A stretch of DNA of 64,000 bases from Methanobacterium_B sp963703015 (GTDB lineage Archaea > Methanobacteriota > Methanobacteria > Methanobacteriales > Methanobacteriaceae). A program made the translations under genes and the position numbers. The stretch lies in contig OY969779.1 of assembly GCA_963703015.1 (NCBI GenBank), forward strand, positions 558,001 through 622,000, in the 5' to 3' direction. The notes below the pieces were generated by a model, which saw nothing but the letters and a program-made list of their open reading frames with translations, was not told the origin of the DNA and did no database searches. This document shows, one piece after another, positions 56,204 to 64,000 of the stretch (within the stretch, counting starts at the first letter, position 1; every line of letters starts with the position of its first letter).

Positions 56204-56258
56204 ATGTATATATGTAACAAGTTGCAAAAAAAATGGTTTAGAGATTAGAGGTGAAAAA

Positions 56259-56519
56259 ATGGTAGTCAAAGTTGAAGTATTTACATCCCCATCATGCCCA
56301 TACTGCCCTATGGCTGTTCAGCTGGTGGAAGAAGTTAAAAAAGAGATGACAGAAGATTTAGAAGTAGACAAAATTGATATAATGGTTGATCAAGAAAAAG
56401 CTAGGGAATATGGTCTAATGGCTGTTCCAGCAATAGCTTTAAATGGAGTTGTCAGGTTTGTTGGAGCTCCAGGTAAAGAAGAACTAGTTGAAGCCATCAA
56501 AGAAGCATCCCAAGGTTAA
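56259..56519 (+). CDS. Thioredoxin/glutaredoxin-like protein (CPYC)
   Basis: This 86-residue redox protein has the active site FTSPSCPYCPMAVQL, cis-Pro in MAVPAIALNG and a Gly-rich end FVGAPGKEELVEAI. It is the small archaeal thioredoxin type recalled as MTH807 in M. thermautotrophicus. GAGGTGAAAAA precedes the ATG. Gene position after sppA matches that order. Confidence 0.92.
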   Translation: MVVKVEVFTSPSCPYCPMAVQLVEEVKKEMTEDLEVDKIDIMVDQEKAREYGLMAVPAIALNGVVRFVGAPGKEELVEAIKEASQG

Positions 56520-56544
56520 AATATAGCTCAAATAAGTTATTAAC

Positions 56545-57621
56545 ATGGAAAATAGGGCAATTCTTGACAGGTACCATCTTAAGGAATCTGAGTACGGAAT
56601 CACCACAGGCAGTGCAGCAACCGCAGCTGCACTTGCAGCCCTTTTCTCCCTAGAGGGTGAGGTTAAGGAAGTTGAAATCAACACCCCACTGGGAGATATT
56701 ATTCTGGATGTTAAACATTCAGAGAAATTAAATTCTTGTTCTGGAAGAGCTTCAGTTGTGAAGTATCCATACGATGATCCTGATGTCACCATAAATCTTG
56801 AAGTGGTGGCTGAACTTGTTCTTAAAAATGAATCTGGAATCACTGTTAAGGGTGGAGAAGGTGTTGGAACCGTTACAAAACCAGGTTTACAAGTTCCAGT
56901 AGGATGCCCTGCAATAAATCCCACCCCAATGGAGATGATAGTATCCAATCTAGAGTCCCATTTACCAGAAGGAAGGGGTGCTGAAGTAACAATCACCATA
57001 CCCAAAGGCAAAGAACTGGCAAAAAGAACTCTTAATCCACGTTTAGGAGTTGTTGGAGGCATTTCAATTCTTGGAACTACAGGATTTGCACGTTCCATGA
57101 ATTTAAAAAGTTACAAAGAATCCTACAGGTGCCAGATAGATGTTGCAGTTGCAGGGGGTTATGAGTACCTTGTTTTTGTTCCTGGAAATATTGGGGAAAA
57201 AATTGCCAAAAAAATACTGGATATCGAAGATGATCAGATAGTTCAGATGGGAAATTTCGTGGGATACATGCTTGATGAAGCTTCAAAAAAGGATGTTAAA
57301 AAGATAACGTTACTTGGCCATGCTGGAAAACTCATCAAAATATCTGCAGGCATATTCAACACCAAACATTCTGTTGCAGATGGAAGACACGAAATTATTG
57401 CATCACACGCAGCACTTTCAGGTGCAGATCAACCAGTAGTGGAACAAATATTCAAATCCACCACAACCGAAGATATGATAACCATCCTCGAAAAAAATGG
57501 ATTGAAAAGTAAGGTTTTTAACAGCATTGCAAAACAGATGAAACAACTGTGTTCAACTAAATTCAACATGGAATTTGAAGTAATAATAGTGAACATGCAA
57601 GGCGATATTTTAAATTCATAA
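56545..57621 (+). CDS. cbiD: Cobalt-precorrin-5B (C1)-methyltransferase
   Basis: This 358-residue protein of the anaerobic cobalamin pathway uses SAM to methylate C1 of cobalt-precorrin-5B, giving precorrin-6A. The typical motifs are YGITTGSAATAAALAAL near the N-terminus, GEGVGTVTKPGLQVPVG and INPTPMEMI, and GRHEIIASHAALSG with LLGHAGKLIKISAGIF in the C-terminal half. There is no ribosome binding site of note. The start is 25 bases after the thioredoxin stop. Corrinoids are needed for methanogenesis (Mtr), consistent with the organism. Confidence 0.95.
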   Translation: MENRAILDRYHLKESEYGITTGSAATAAALAALFSLEGEVKEVEINTPLGDIILDVKHSEKLNSCSGRASVVKYPYDDPDVTINLEVVAELVLKNESGITVKGGEGVGTVTKPGLQVPVGCPAINPTPMEMIVSNLESHLPEGRGAEVTITIPKGKELAKRTLNPRLGVVGGISILGTTGFARSMNLKSYKESYRCQIDVAVAGGYEYLVFVPGNIGEKIAKKILDIEDDQIVQMGNFVGYMLDEASKKDVKKITLLGHAGKLIKISAGIFNTKHSVADGRHEIIASHAALSGADQPVVEQIFKSTTTEDMITILEKNGLKSKVFNSIAKQMKQLCSTKFNMEFEVIIVNMQGDILNS

Positions 57622-57896
57622 TGAAACTCCACTGAATAAACTAAATTTTAATACTGTTAATTTGTTAGTCAAGGATTTAACAGTTGATTATTAACTCAAT
57701 CTACATATATTATCTTTAATTTAGATTAAATTATCATGACCCACACCTTAAACTGGGTTAGTATCATTGTTGTACTGTTTGGTTTTAGAAATTTTTGAGG
57801 CTAAATTATTCTTATAAAAATGTTAATAAGTTGAGATCCATATTTCATTTAAGAAATCAGATTCCAAGGAAATGTAGAGATGGAGATGAATTTTTT

Positions 57897-58367
57897 ATGG
57901 ACAACCCAGAATTTACTCATGTTACACAAAAAGGCGTTAGAATGGTGGATGTTGGAGATAAAGATATCACCAAAAGATCTGCTAAAGCCTCAGGAAGGAT
58001 ATACCTCCAAAAATTTACCATTGAAAAAATAATCAAAGAAGAAATTAAGAAGGGAAATGTTCTTACAACAGCCCAAATAGCAGCCATAAGTGCTGTTAAA
58101 TCCACCCATCATCTGATTCCCCTTTGTCACTCCCTGAAAATAACAGGTGTCGATGTTGATTTTCAGGTTGATACTGAATTCATCGAAATAGAGGTTACTG
58201 TCAAATGTGAAGGAAAAACAGGGGTTGAAATGGAAGCCCTTACAGGAGCAAGTGTGGGACTTTTAACAATATGGGACATGGTTAAAAGTGTTGAAAAGGA
58301 TGAAAATGGACAGTATCCATCCACAAAAATATCTGACATTGTGGTAACTGAAAAAATTAAAAATTAA
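57897..58367 (+). CDS. moaC: Cyclic pyranopterin monophosphate synthase
   Basis: The product makes cyclic pyranopterin monophosphate, the first stable intermediate of molybdopterin, needed for formylmethanofuran and formate dehydrogenases. GGAGATGAATTTTTT puts the start at ATG 57897; longer frames open to 57795 lack support. The length is 156 residues. The motifs are THHLIPLCH and VEMEALTGASVGLLTIWDM, with the catalytic Asp and Lys region (WDMVKSVEK) as expected. Confidence 0.94.
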   Translation: MDNPEFTHVTQKGVRMVDVGDKDITKRSAKASGRIYLQKFTIEKIIKEEIKKGNVLTTAQIAAISAVKSTHHLIPLCHSLKITGVDVDFQVDTEFIEIEVTVKCEGKTGVEMEALTGASVGLLTIWDMVKSVEKDENGQYPSTKISDIVVTEKIKN

Positions 58368-58397
58368 ACCTATTAAAATGAAAAGAAACTGATTTTT

Positions 58398-60470
58398 ATG
58401 GATGCTACAGAAACCAAGGTTCACGAGATCATAAGGGAAACTTATCCCAACATCAAGAAATTTAACCCTGCTCAACAGTCTGTTATTGATTCAGGTTATC
58501 TTGAGGATAAAACCAACTACATCATAGCCATCCCAACAGCAAGTGGAAAAACTGTTCTGGGAGTCATGGCTGCACTGACCGCCATATTAAAGGGAGGTAA
58601 AGCAGTTTATGCTGTTCCCTTAATTTCGATCCAAAATGAGAAGGTCAAGGAATTTAAGAAATTTGAAAATTACGGTATCAAGGTTGGTAAACATCCATCA
58701 TCATCGGATCTTGCGGTGATGGTGTTTGAATCCTTTGATGCCATCACAAGGTTTTCCTGGAACACATTAAACGATGTTGATCTCTTGGTGGTTGATGAAT
58801 TTCACATGATTGGAGAGTACTCAAGGGGTCCTACCATGGAATGCGCAATAACTCGTTCTAAACAGTTAAACCCCGGAATGAGGATCGTCGCATTATCAGC
58901 AACCCTTCAAAATATGAATGATCTATCATCATGGCTAGATGCACATGTTGTTGAACACGACTTCAGACCAGTGCCCCTTTACAAGGATGTGCTGACAACT
59001 GAAGAAATGGAAACCAAAAACAAGAATGATGTGATAGTCAAAATATTAAACACCTCAATAAAAGAATCATCCCAGGCCCTTGTCTTTGTATCCACAAGGA
59101 GATTCACAGAGTCCCTTGCAAAGTACACTTCAGATAAGGTCAAACGAAAAATTTCGCCAGAACAGAAAAAGGCATTCCACATTGTGAGTGAAAAAATATT
59201 GGATGTACCAAGAAAGAGGGGTTCACTACCAACAGCAGTCTGTCTGAAACTGGCAGAAAGTATTGAAAATGGTGTGGCATTTCATCATGCAGGTCTCTTC
59301 GATAAACAGAAGGAAATTATCGAGGATGAATTCCGTGCAGGCAACCTATTGATGATAACAGCAACTCCCAGTCTCATGTACGGTGTGAATTTACCATCAA
59401 AAAATGTGGTGATAAGAGACTACACCAGGTGGACCAGTCAAGGACCCCAGCCAATTCCTGTGTTTGATTATGAACAAATGTCAGGTAGGGCTGGAAGGCC
59501 AGGTTACGATACTGAAGGTTACTCTTACCTCATTGCAAAGACAGTGGATGAAGCCTACAACTTAAAGGATCATTACGTGTACGGAGAAATAGAACCAACC
59601 AATTCTAAGTTAATAGAAAATAAGGATGCTGTTTACAGACAGATCATAACACAGGTGGCTTCAACACTCGCAAAAACACCCAAGGATCTTTTCAAGTTTT
59701 TCTTGGAAACATTTTATGGTTGGCAGATGTCACACAACGAATATTTAGAATCCTTCTGTGCAGATTCCATTGAATATGAAGTTAACACTGCAATAGAGTT
59801 CCTTGTGAAAAATGGTATTATCATGCCAACTCCTGATGGACTCAAAACAACAGAGTTTGGAATGCTCATTGCCAAGAGTAACTACACAGTTGAAACTGCT
59901 GTGAGGCTCAGGGAATTTGCATCTGTTTCTGGGGAGATTGAAGCATCCAAGTTGATATATGAGTTGAGTAAAACTCCAGATATGCCATTAATAAGTTTCA
60001 AGGGACGAAAATCTAAGGAACCTGTGAGGGACAGATTAAATAGTGAAGGAATTTTTGTGGTGGACATTGGTCTAAGTGAAGCAACTGCAGCCACAATGCT
60101 TGAATGGATGGATGAAAGGAACGAGTATGAAATTGAAAATGCATTCAATGTCTACGCTGCTTCCACAAGAAGATCATCCTACGAAGCATCTTTACTCGTG
60201 AAATTCTTCAGAAATATTTGCAACATTTTAAATATTTACTCAGGCACAGATCAGCTTGACATGTTAGCAGCACGACTCTATTACGGTGTTAAACCAGATC
60301 TGGTGCCGTTAGTTGTGAGTGTTAAAAGACTGGGAAGGAAACGAGCCAGGGCAGTTGTTAAAATTTTCGGTGACGATTTAAAACAGGTCACAATTGAAAA
60401 ATTGACACGTATTGAGGGTATAGGTCCTAAAACAGCAGCAGCTATCCTTGAGAAATTTGGTAGTGGATGA
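58398..60470 (+). CDS. hel308: Hel308-type DNA helicase (Ski2-like)
   Basis: This 690-residue superfamily 2 helicase opens DNA at stalled forks. It has Walker A IPTASGKTVLG, DEFHMIG (DExH), LSATLQNM, ATPSLMYGVNLP with VVIRDYTRW, and QMSGRAGRPGYD (motif VI). The C-terminal ratchet and helix-hairpin-helix part contain GRKRARAVVKIFG and IEGIGPKTAAAILEKFG. The gene order matches MTH810 as I recall it. A DUF2115 gene begins near its stop. Confidence 0.94.
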   Translation: MDATETKVHEIIRETYPNIKKFNPAQQSVIDSGYLEDKTNYIIAIPTASGKTVLGVMAALTAILKGGKAVYAVPLISIQNEKVKEFKKFENYGIKVGKHPSSSDLAVMVFESFDAITRFSWNTLNDVDLLVVDEFHMIGEYSRGPTMECAITRSKQLNPGMRIVALSATLQNMNDLSSWLDAHVVEHDFRPVPLYKDVLTTEEMETKNKNDVIVKILNTSIKESSQALVFVSTRRFTESLAKYTSDKVKRKISPEQKKAFHIVSEKILDVPRKRGSLPTAVCLKLAESIENGVAFHHAGLFDKQKEIIEDEFRAGNLLMITATPSLMYGVNLPSKNVVIRDYTRWTSQGPQPIPVFDYEQMSGRAGRPGYDTEGYSYLIAKTVDEAYNLKDHYVYGEIEPTNSKLIENKDAVYRQIITQVASTLAKTPKDLFKFFLETFYGWQMSHNEYLESFCADSIEYEVNTAIEFLVKNGIIMPTPDGLKTTEFGMLIAKSNYTVETAVRLREFASVSGEIEASKLIYELSKTPDMPLISFKGRKSKEPVRDRLNSEGIFVVDIGLSEATAATMLEWMDERNEYEIENAFNVYAASTRRSSYEASLLVKFFRNICNILNIYSGTDQLDMLAARLYYGVKPDLVPLVVSVKRLGRKRARAVVKIFGDDLKQVTIEKLTRIEGIGPKTAAAILEKFGSG

Positions 60471-60495
60471 TCAAATCATTTGGAGAATTATTATC

Positions 60496-61035
60496 ATGAT
60501 TTTAAAGGTTGAAGATATGGATGATGTTAAAGAGCTTACAAAGGTTGAGCTACTGGAAAAACTGAAAAAGGAAGCCAAAAATATCCATATAAAGGACATC
60601 ATGAATGCATGTAACTTTCTTCTAGAAGAGGGAAAGTATGTTCAACCCAGTTACAGGGAAAAATTTCATAACGCCTATTTAAAGGGTTTCATACTGAGGA
60701 TCAAAGAAGTTAAGGACGATAAATGCACCATTCAACAGTTGGTTGATATTAATGAGCTTAAAAAATCTTTGAAACTTCTGGAAGAACAAGAAAATGACCT
60801 TTTAATGAATCATTCCCAAGACCCATATTTTTCAAAGATATACCAGATAATATCCCTCTACACAACCTTCGTTCTTGAAGAACCAATTCACGTGGTTGGA
60901 TCAGAATTTCCAGGCGGTTTTAAGGTTAAGTTTGAGAACAAAACCTATTACTGTCCTGTTAAAGATAAACAGCAAGATAATCCCAATGCTGTGTGCGGTT
61001 TCTGCATAGCTGAACAGGACCCTGATGTTGTTTAA
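60496..61035 (+). CDS. DUF2115/UPF0305 protein (first of tandem pair)
   Basis: ATG 60496 follows GGAG at a rather long spacing. ATG 60517 with AGGTTGAAGAT is also possible, and the frame extends to 60448 inside hel308. The length is about 179 residues. It is mainly helical with HIKDIMNACNFLLEEGKYV and PSYREKFHNAYL, FEEPIH-like VLEEPIHVVGSEFPGGF, and a metal-type cysteine set CPVKDKQQDNPNAVCGFC (C-x13-C-x2-C). The function is unknown. A paralogue starts 50 bases downstream. Confidence 0.8.
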   Translation: MILKVEDMDDVKELTKVELLEKLKKEAKNIHIKDIMNACNFLLEEGKYVQPSYREKFHNAYLKGFILRIKEVKDDKCTIQQLVDINELKKSLKLLEEQENDLLMNHSQDPYFSKIYQIISLYTTFVLEEPIHVVGSEFPGGFKVKFENKTYYCPVKDKQQDNPNAVCGFCIAEQDPDVV

Positions 61036-61085
61036 AACAGATTTTTCATGAAATAATTATACCATTTCTTTTTAAGTGATAAACC

Positions 61086-61622
61086 ATGTCCAAAACCATT
61101 GAAGAACTTGATCTAACTGTCACACTCAGTAGAAATCAACTTAAGGATGTTGTTAAGGCAGAAGCCGGAAACATTCACATCAAGGATATCATGCTTGCTG
61201 CATCATTTTTAAGGGATGATGCCCAGTACATGCCCAAATCCTACAGGGACGATTACATAGAAAGATTTTCCAAATCCTTCTTCTCAAGGGTGAAGGAGAT
61301 CAAGGAGGATAAAAGGGATTATCCTGGAGATGTCAACAGGAGGGATCTCATTGAATTTCTTGAGCTCTTGGATGAACAGAGTAAAAATGCCAGGACCAAT
61401 CAAGAAAAATGTTTTGTTAAAATTGCAAGGATCATAAGCACCTACACAACCTTCGTGTGTGAAGAACCCATCCATCCCCTTGGAACCAGATTTCCAGGAG
61501 GTTTTGTTCTCCACATTGAAAATGGTAAATATCTGTGTCCAGTGAAACAGCGACAGATGAAAAATCCAAGTGCACTATGCAAATTCTGTGTTTCAGTACA
61601 AGATAAAAAAGCCATACCCTAA
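61086..61622 (+). CDS. DUF2115/UPF0305 protein (second of tandem pair)
   Basis: This 178-residue protein is parallel to the preceding one: HIKDIMLAASFLRDDAQYM, PKSYRDDYIERF, TTFVCEEPIHPLGTRFPGGF and CPVKQRQMKNPSALCKFC (again C-x13-C-x2-C). An extra Cys lies in EKCFVKIARI. The paired genes are probably co-transcribed with hel308. A repair or metal role is only a guess from neighbours. AAGTGAT is the site before the ATG. Confidence 0.82.
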   Translation: MSKTIEELDLTVTLSRNQLKDVVKAEAGNIHIKDIMLAASFLRDDAQYMPKSYRDDYIERFSKSFFSRVKEIKEDKRDYPGDVNRRDLIEFLELLDEQSKNARTNQEKCFVKIARIISTYTTFVCEEPIHPLGTRFPGGFVLHIENGKYLCPVKQRQMKNPSALCKFCVSVQDKKAIP

Positions 61623-61651
61623 AATAAAAAAAATTAGCCCAGTAACTACTG

Positions 61652-61918
61652 TTACTTCTTTTTAAAAATAGATATCCATGTTACTTTAATCTTACCCCTC
61701 TTCTTAGTCATTAGGTTGTCCATCATGTCTAGTTTGCCTTCAAATTCATCATGGTATCTTTCCTTGAACAGTCTCCATCTTTGAGGATCATCGGTCCATT
61801 CCTCACTGTCTGTAACAGGATCCTCTTTAATAGTTTCAGATGATGATATCTTAGCCTCAATTTCCTTCATTGCATCGGCTTTTGTATTGATTTGAGGAGA
61901 TTTTTTTAGTTTTATCAT
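61652..61918 (-). CDS. Small charged hypothetical protein
   Basis: ATG 61918 (MIKLKKSPQINTK) follows GAGGGCAGACTAC; the frame is open to a TTG at 61933. The 88 residues are highly charged: KADAMKEIEAKISSS, DPQRWRLFKERYHDEFEGKLD, and a basic end KKRGKIKVTWISIFKKK. There is no recognised family. It is followed upstream on the same strand by a DUF488 gene (33 bases), so they may share a transcript. Confidence 0.55.
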   Translation of the reverse strand: MIKLKKSPQINTKADAMKEIEAKISSSETIKEDPVTDSEEWTDDPQRWRLFKERYHDEFEGKLDMMDNLMTKKRGKIKVTWISIFKKK

Positions 61919-61950
61919 GTAGTCTGCCCTCAAAAAATTATATTAACTAT

Positions 61951-62340
61951 TTAAGATCCATGAATTCTTGATACGCTGGTTTTAACTGTTTTTATTGGTT
62001 GGTTGAGTAGTTCTTCTAGAACAACTGCGTTGTTATGATCTTCGTCCTTTGCAGAGTAAAGGAGTGTGACTTTTTTATGGAACTTGTCCATGGTTTTCAG
62101 TTGTTTTAAAAGATCCTTTTTTTCATGAAGTTCTTTAAGGTACTTGGTTTTAAATTCTGGCCATTTATCGAGTTCATGACCGTACCATGTTCTCAGTTCG
62201 TTTGAAGGTGCAATTTCCTTGATCCAACCGTCGAGTTTTGCCCTCTCCTTTGAAACTCCCCTGGGCCATAATCTGTCCACAAGAATTCTGTATCCATCTT
62301 CTTTATCAGGTTCTTCATATATCCTTTTGACTTTGAACAT
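61951..62340 (-). CDS. DUF488-family protein
   Basis: This 129-residue protein has the DUF488 signatures VKRIYEEPDKEDGYRILVDRLWPRG at its start, WYGHELDKWPEFKTKYL, and TLLYSAKDEDHNNAVVL at its end. These are small single-domain proteins with a conserved Arg-Leu-Trp-Pro-Arg-Gly motif. Function is not known, though an enzymatic or nucleic-acid role has been suggested. AGGTGAAAC is directly before the ATG. The neighbour on the same strand is the charged small protein. Confidence 0.88.
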   Translation of the reverse strand: MFKVKRIYEEPDKEDGYRILVDRLWPRGVSKERAKLDGWIKEIAPSNELRTWYGHELDKWPEFKTKYLKELHEKKDLLKQLKTMDKFHKKVTLLYSAKDEDHNNAVVLEELLNQPIKTVKTSVSRIHGS

Positions 62341-62412
62341 GTTTCACCTGATAGTATTATGTTTTTTATGACTAATAATTATTTTTTTTTATTGAAAGTT
62401 GTTTAGTTCAGT

Positions 62413-63036
62413 TTATAAATCAATGAAACATCTGTCAACATAACATTTTGCTGCTGAACGTGTTCTTGAACTTGAACTGTTTAACTGTGACTTGATAAAT
62501 TTTTCTATCATTGTTTTGTCCCTGGGATCTGAAGGAATTTTTCTGAGGGTTTCTATCACGTAAACCTTGAGGAGATCATTCTGTCTTCCTTTAAATGTTT
62601 CATCCGTACTTAGTAGTTTAGAAATTATTTCGGATCTGAGTTCTGGTTTGTTTTCTATTAGTTTTCCAGAGTTCAATATGACGTGGGATGCTGGTAGGGT
62701 TTTTTCACCGCCAAGTATGTTGAAGTAATCATCGAAAATGGTTTCAAACTTATTTTCTGTGTCTGAAGCTGTTAAATTTGCTAATAGATATATTGCAACA
62801 TATTGTTCGTTAGAATTGTTGCTTATTAACATTTCATGTATGTAATCCCATTTAGGATACAATAAATCTCCATTTTTCTCTGCCACCACCATGAGAGCAT
62901 TGAATGAATTATTTCGCACTGTTTTATCCTTGGATCTTATGCCCTTTATCAGTTCATTGAATAGTTCTGTGTTGTTTAAACTTTCAAGGGCTAATTTTTT
63001 AGTGTCAGCACCAGTTTCTTCCAGATCGTAATCCAT
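62413..63036 (-). CDS. HEAT/ARM-like helical-repeat protein
   Basis: This 207-residue all-helical protein has degenerate HEAT-like repeats: IRSKDKTVRNNSFNALMVVA, LISNNSNEQYVAIYLLANLT, NDLLKVYVIETLRKIPSDPR and SRTRSAAKCYVDRCF. It probably works as a protein-binding scaffold. AAGGTGGTAAA precedes the ATG. It stands in front of the DUF488 gene by 72 bases. Confidence 0.7.
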   Translation of the reverse strand: MDYDLEETGADTKKLALESLNNTELFNELIKGIRSKDKTVRNNSFNALMVVAEKNGDLLYPKWDYIHEMLISNNSNEQYVAIYLLANLTASDTENKFETIFDDYFNILGGEKTLPASHVILNSGKLIENKPELRSEIISKLLSTDETFKGRQNDLLKVYVIETLRKIPSDPRDKTMIEKFIKSQLNSSSSRTRSAAKCYVDRCFIDL

Positions 63037-63058
63037 TTTACCACCTTAACTATGATTG

Positions 63059-63256
63059 TTATTTAAATTCTTTAGGTTTTACTGCACTGTATGTTTTTCC
63101 ATGGTAGTTAAATATGGGTACCATGACTTTAAATGGACACATGGAAGCACAACGCATACAATACTCACAGTTATTTCCAATTAAAGGATATTCATCCTTT
63201 TTTATATTGTTTGTTGGACAGATATCCCTTCATATCCTGCATTTGTCGTGTATTTT
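63059..63256 (-). pseudogene. 3' remnant of a two-cluster ferredoxin (EFR1-like) gene
   Basis: On the minus strand one frame reads IKIHDKCRI, then TGA at 63230-63232, then RDICPTNNIKKDEYPLIGNN, CEYCMRCASMCPFKV, and MVPIFNYHGKTYSAVKPKEFK to the stop at 63059. The first cluster motif is broken because a TGC (Cys) codon has become TGA, and no gene body exists further upstream. The pattern fits the C-terminal double 4Fe-4S domain of EFR1-type flavodoxin-ferredoxin proteins. It is clearly a remnant. Confidence 0.7.
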
Positions 63257-63426
63257 TATTCATGCTTTTTTTTATATTTTTTTTATTTATTAATAGAAAA
63301 ATATTAAATTCATTAAACGAATTTTTTGGAGTCCTTCACGAGCGCTACTGAGTTAAATAGCTTGATTCTGGGGATGGAACAAATTATTCCTAATCCTAAG
63401 TGAAAATCCAATTTATAGTTTCATTA
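63257..63426. other. Gap before the last gene
   Basis: This stretch is AT-rich. Two T-rich runs (63266-63290) are candidates for termination on the plus strand. No gene or RNA is recognised. Confidence 0.35.
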
Positions 63427-63456
63427 CGCAAAGTTTAAATAATAAAACTTTTACAT
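63427..63456 (+). promoter_or_regulatory. Palindromic TATA promoter shared with the RNA copies
   Basis: CGCAAAGTTT-AAATAATA-AAACTTTTACA places a TATA-like AAATAATA between perfect AAAGTTT/AAACTTT arms. It matches 3481-3510 at most of its 30 positions. It lies 48 bases before the ATG of the secreted-protein gene. Confidence 0.6.
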
Positions 63457-63504
63457 AAAACTTTGTAATTCCAAAAAGCAATAATTTGCTAATCGAGGTT
63501 TAAA

Positions 63505-63843
63505 ATGAAAAAAGAATTTTCTCTTCTTATAACTGTTTCATTAATAATTTTTGCAATGATATCTGGAGCAACTGCTGTTTCTTCAGGAACACAAGCCAGT
63601 GCTATTGATAAACATATAGCGATGAAGTTAAACACTCAAATAACAATTGAAAATAATTATTCGGGTCTAGGTTTGTCACTAAGTAGTTTAAATTATGATC
63701 ACAATTATTTCCAAGAAGAAAAGACAAATTTAGGTATAGTTTTAACTGCAATAAAAAAAGGAAAAACGACGATATCATTAGATATAATAAACGAACAGAC
63801 TGGAGATCTGAGCAGATATAACACAGATGTTGCAATATACTAA
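63505..63843 (+). CDS. Small secreted protein, unknown
   Basis: This 112-residue protein has a signal peptide (LLITVSLIIFAMISGATAV; cut near ATA or AVS), then a mature part of about 88 residues. That part is rich in Ser/Thr/Asn with alternating hydrophobic residues (KLNTQITIENNYSGLGLSLS, LGIVLTAIKKGKTTISLDII), so it is probably a beta sandwich. No cysteine and no anchor are present, so it is likely released or bound to the surface. AATCGAGG lies before the ATG. The palindromic promoter links it to the tandem RNA genes. Confidence 0.65.
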   Translation: MKKEFSLLITVSLIIFAMISGATAVSSGTQASAIDKHIAMKLNTQITIENNYSGLGLSLSSLNYDHNYFQEEKTNLGIVLTAIKKGKTTISLDIINEQTGDLSRYNTDVAIY

Positions 63844-64000
63844 GTGGAGCATTAAAACAAGATAGTTTCATTTTTCAATAACTAATTTAGGAGAAAAATA
63901 TTTTTTTAATTTTTATATTACGTCTGTGCTTTACTATGTCTTTACCATTTAGTATGGCGGCTAATGACTATTGGTATCATAATGTATTTGGTTGGTACAA
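63844..64000. other. End of window, no gene seen
   Basis: About 157 bases after the last stop are AT-rich with T-rich stretches (63900-63920). No start or end of a gene is supported. Confidence 0.4.

Noticed and set aside
57795..57896. N-terminal extension of MoaC
   Set aside because: There is no ribosome binding site or start of good quality, and the sequence is unlike MoaC; GGAGATGA before ATG 57897 is decisive.

Overview
The window is AT-rich archaeal DNA, most likely from a mesophilic member of the Methanobacteriales (Methanobacterium or a close relative). The evidence is a group II chaperonin, ribosomal protein S17e, a GHMP-type archaeal shikimate kinase, Hel308, NucS, CbiD, a large adhesin-like beta-helix protein, TATA-box promoters and GGTGAT-type ribosome binding sites. 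From memory, the order asd-dapB-dapA-lysC-rps17e-aroQ-aroK and then sppA-thioredoxin-cbiD-moaC-hel308 matches Methanothermobacter thermautotrophicus around MTH799-MTH812. No rRNA, tRNA, CRISPR array or insertion sequence was recognised.

Layout. 1-2.7 kb: the end of an isocitrate lyase/PEP mutase-family gene and a CHASE4 histidine kinase. 2.7-3.7 kb: a gene-free kilobase with three tandem copies of a covarying structured RNA, each with its own TATA box. 3.7-7.7 kb: two tandem amino-acid permeases; the 3' end of the second is duplicated beyond a small secreted-protein gene. 8.3-12.5 kb: an adhesin-like surface protein. 12.7-17 kb: signal transduction (RHH protein, a small unknown protein, a response regulator sharing that protein's domain, and a PAS-only protein). 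17-20.5 kb: an Lhr helicase/phosphoesterase pair. 20.9-23.7 kb: a PadR-controlled ABC exporter. 23.8-31.6 kb: small unknown proteins, HEAT protein, nitrilase, ferredoxin plus TIR-like protein, MoxR-VWA pair, a frameshifted FHA gene and a PPP phosphatase. 31.8-38.9 kb: MFS exporter, solute-binding protein, NucS, a CarH-like B12-binding protein, a GMC/Fe-S oxidoreductase and a tautomerase. 39-42.2 kb: two histidine kinases, one interrupted by an in-frame stop. 42.6-45.2 kb: acetate uptake and acetyl-CoA synthetase. 45.3-48.1 kb: a decayed methyltransferase gene and the thermosome. 49.1-54.8 kb: lysine and aromatic amino-acid genes. 55.2-61.6 kb: sppA, thioredoxin, cbiD, moaC, hel308 and two DUF2115 genes. 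61.6-64 kb: small genes, a decayed ferredoxin gene and a secreted protein.

How it fits together. The core blocks are ordinary: aspartate to lysine; shikimate and chorismate steps; acetate import and activation; cobalamin and molybdopterin cofactors; DNA repair. The accessory parts are sensing and surface functions. Five broken or decayed genes were found by reading frames by eye: the APC 3' fragment, the FHA gene, a kinase, a methyltransferase and a ferredoxin.

The most unusual item is the tandem RNA family at 2.8-3.65 kb. It has a closing stem, a 3+6-nt internal loop that fits a kink-turn, a GCATGC stem and two hairpins, one with a run of 6-8 cytidines in its loop. Its palindromic promoter recurs 60 kb away in front of a small secreted-protein gene.
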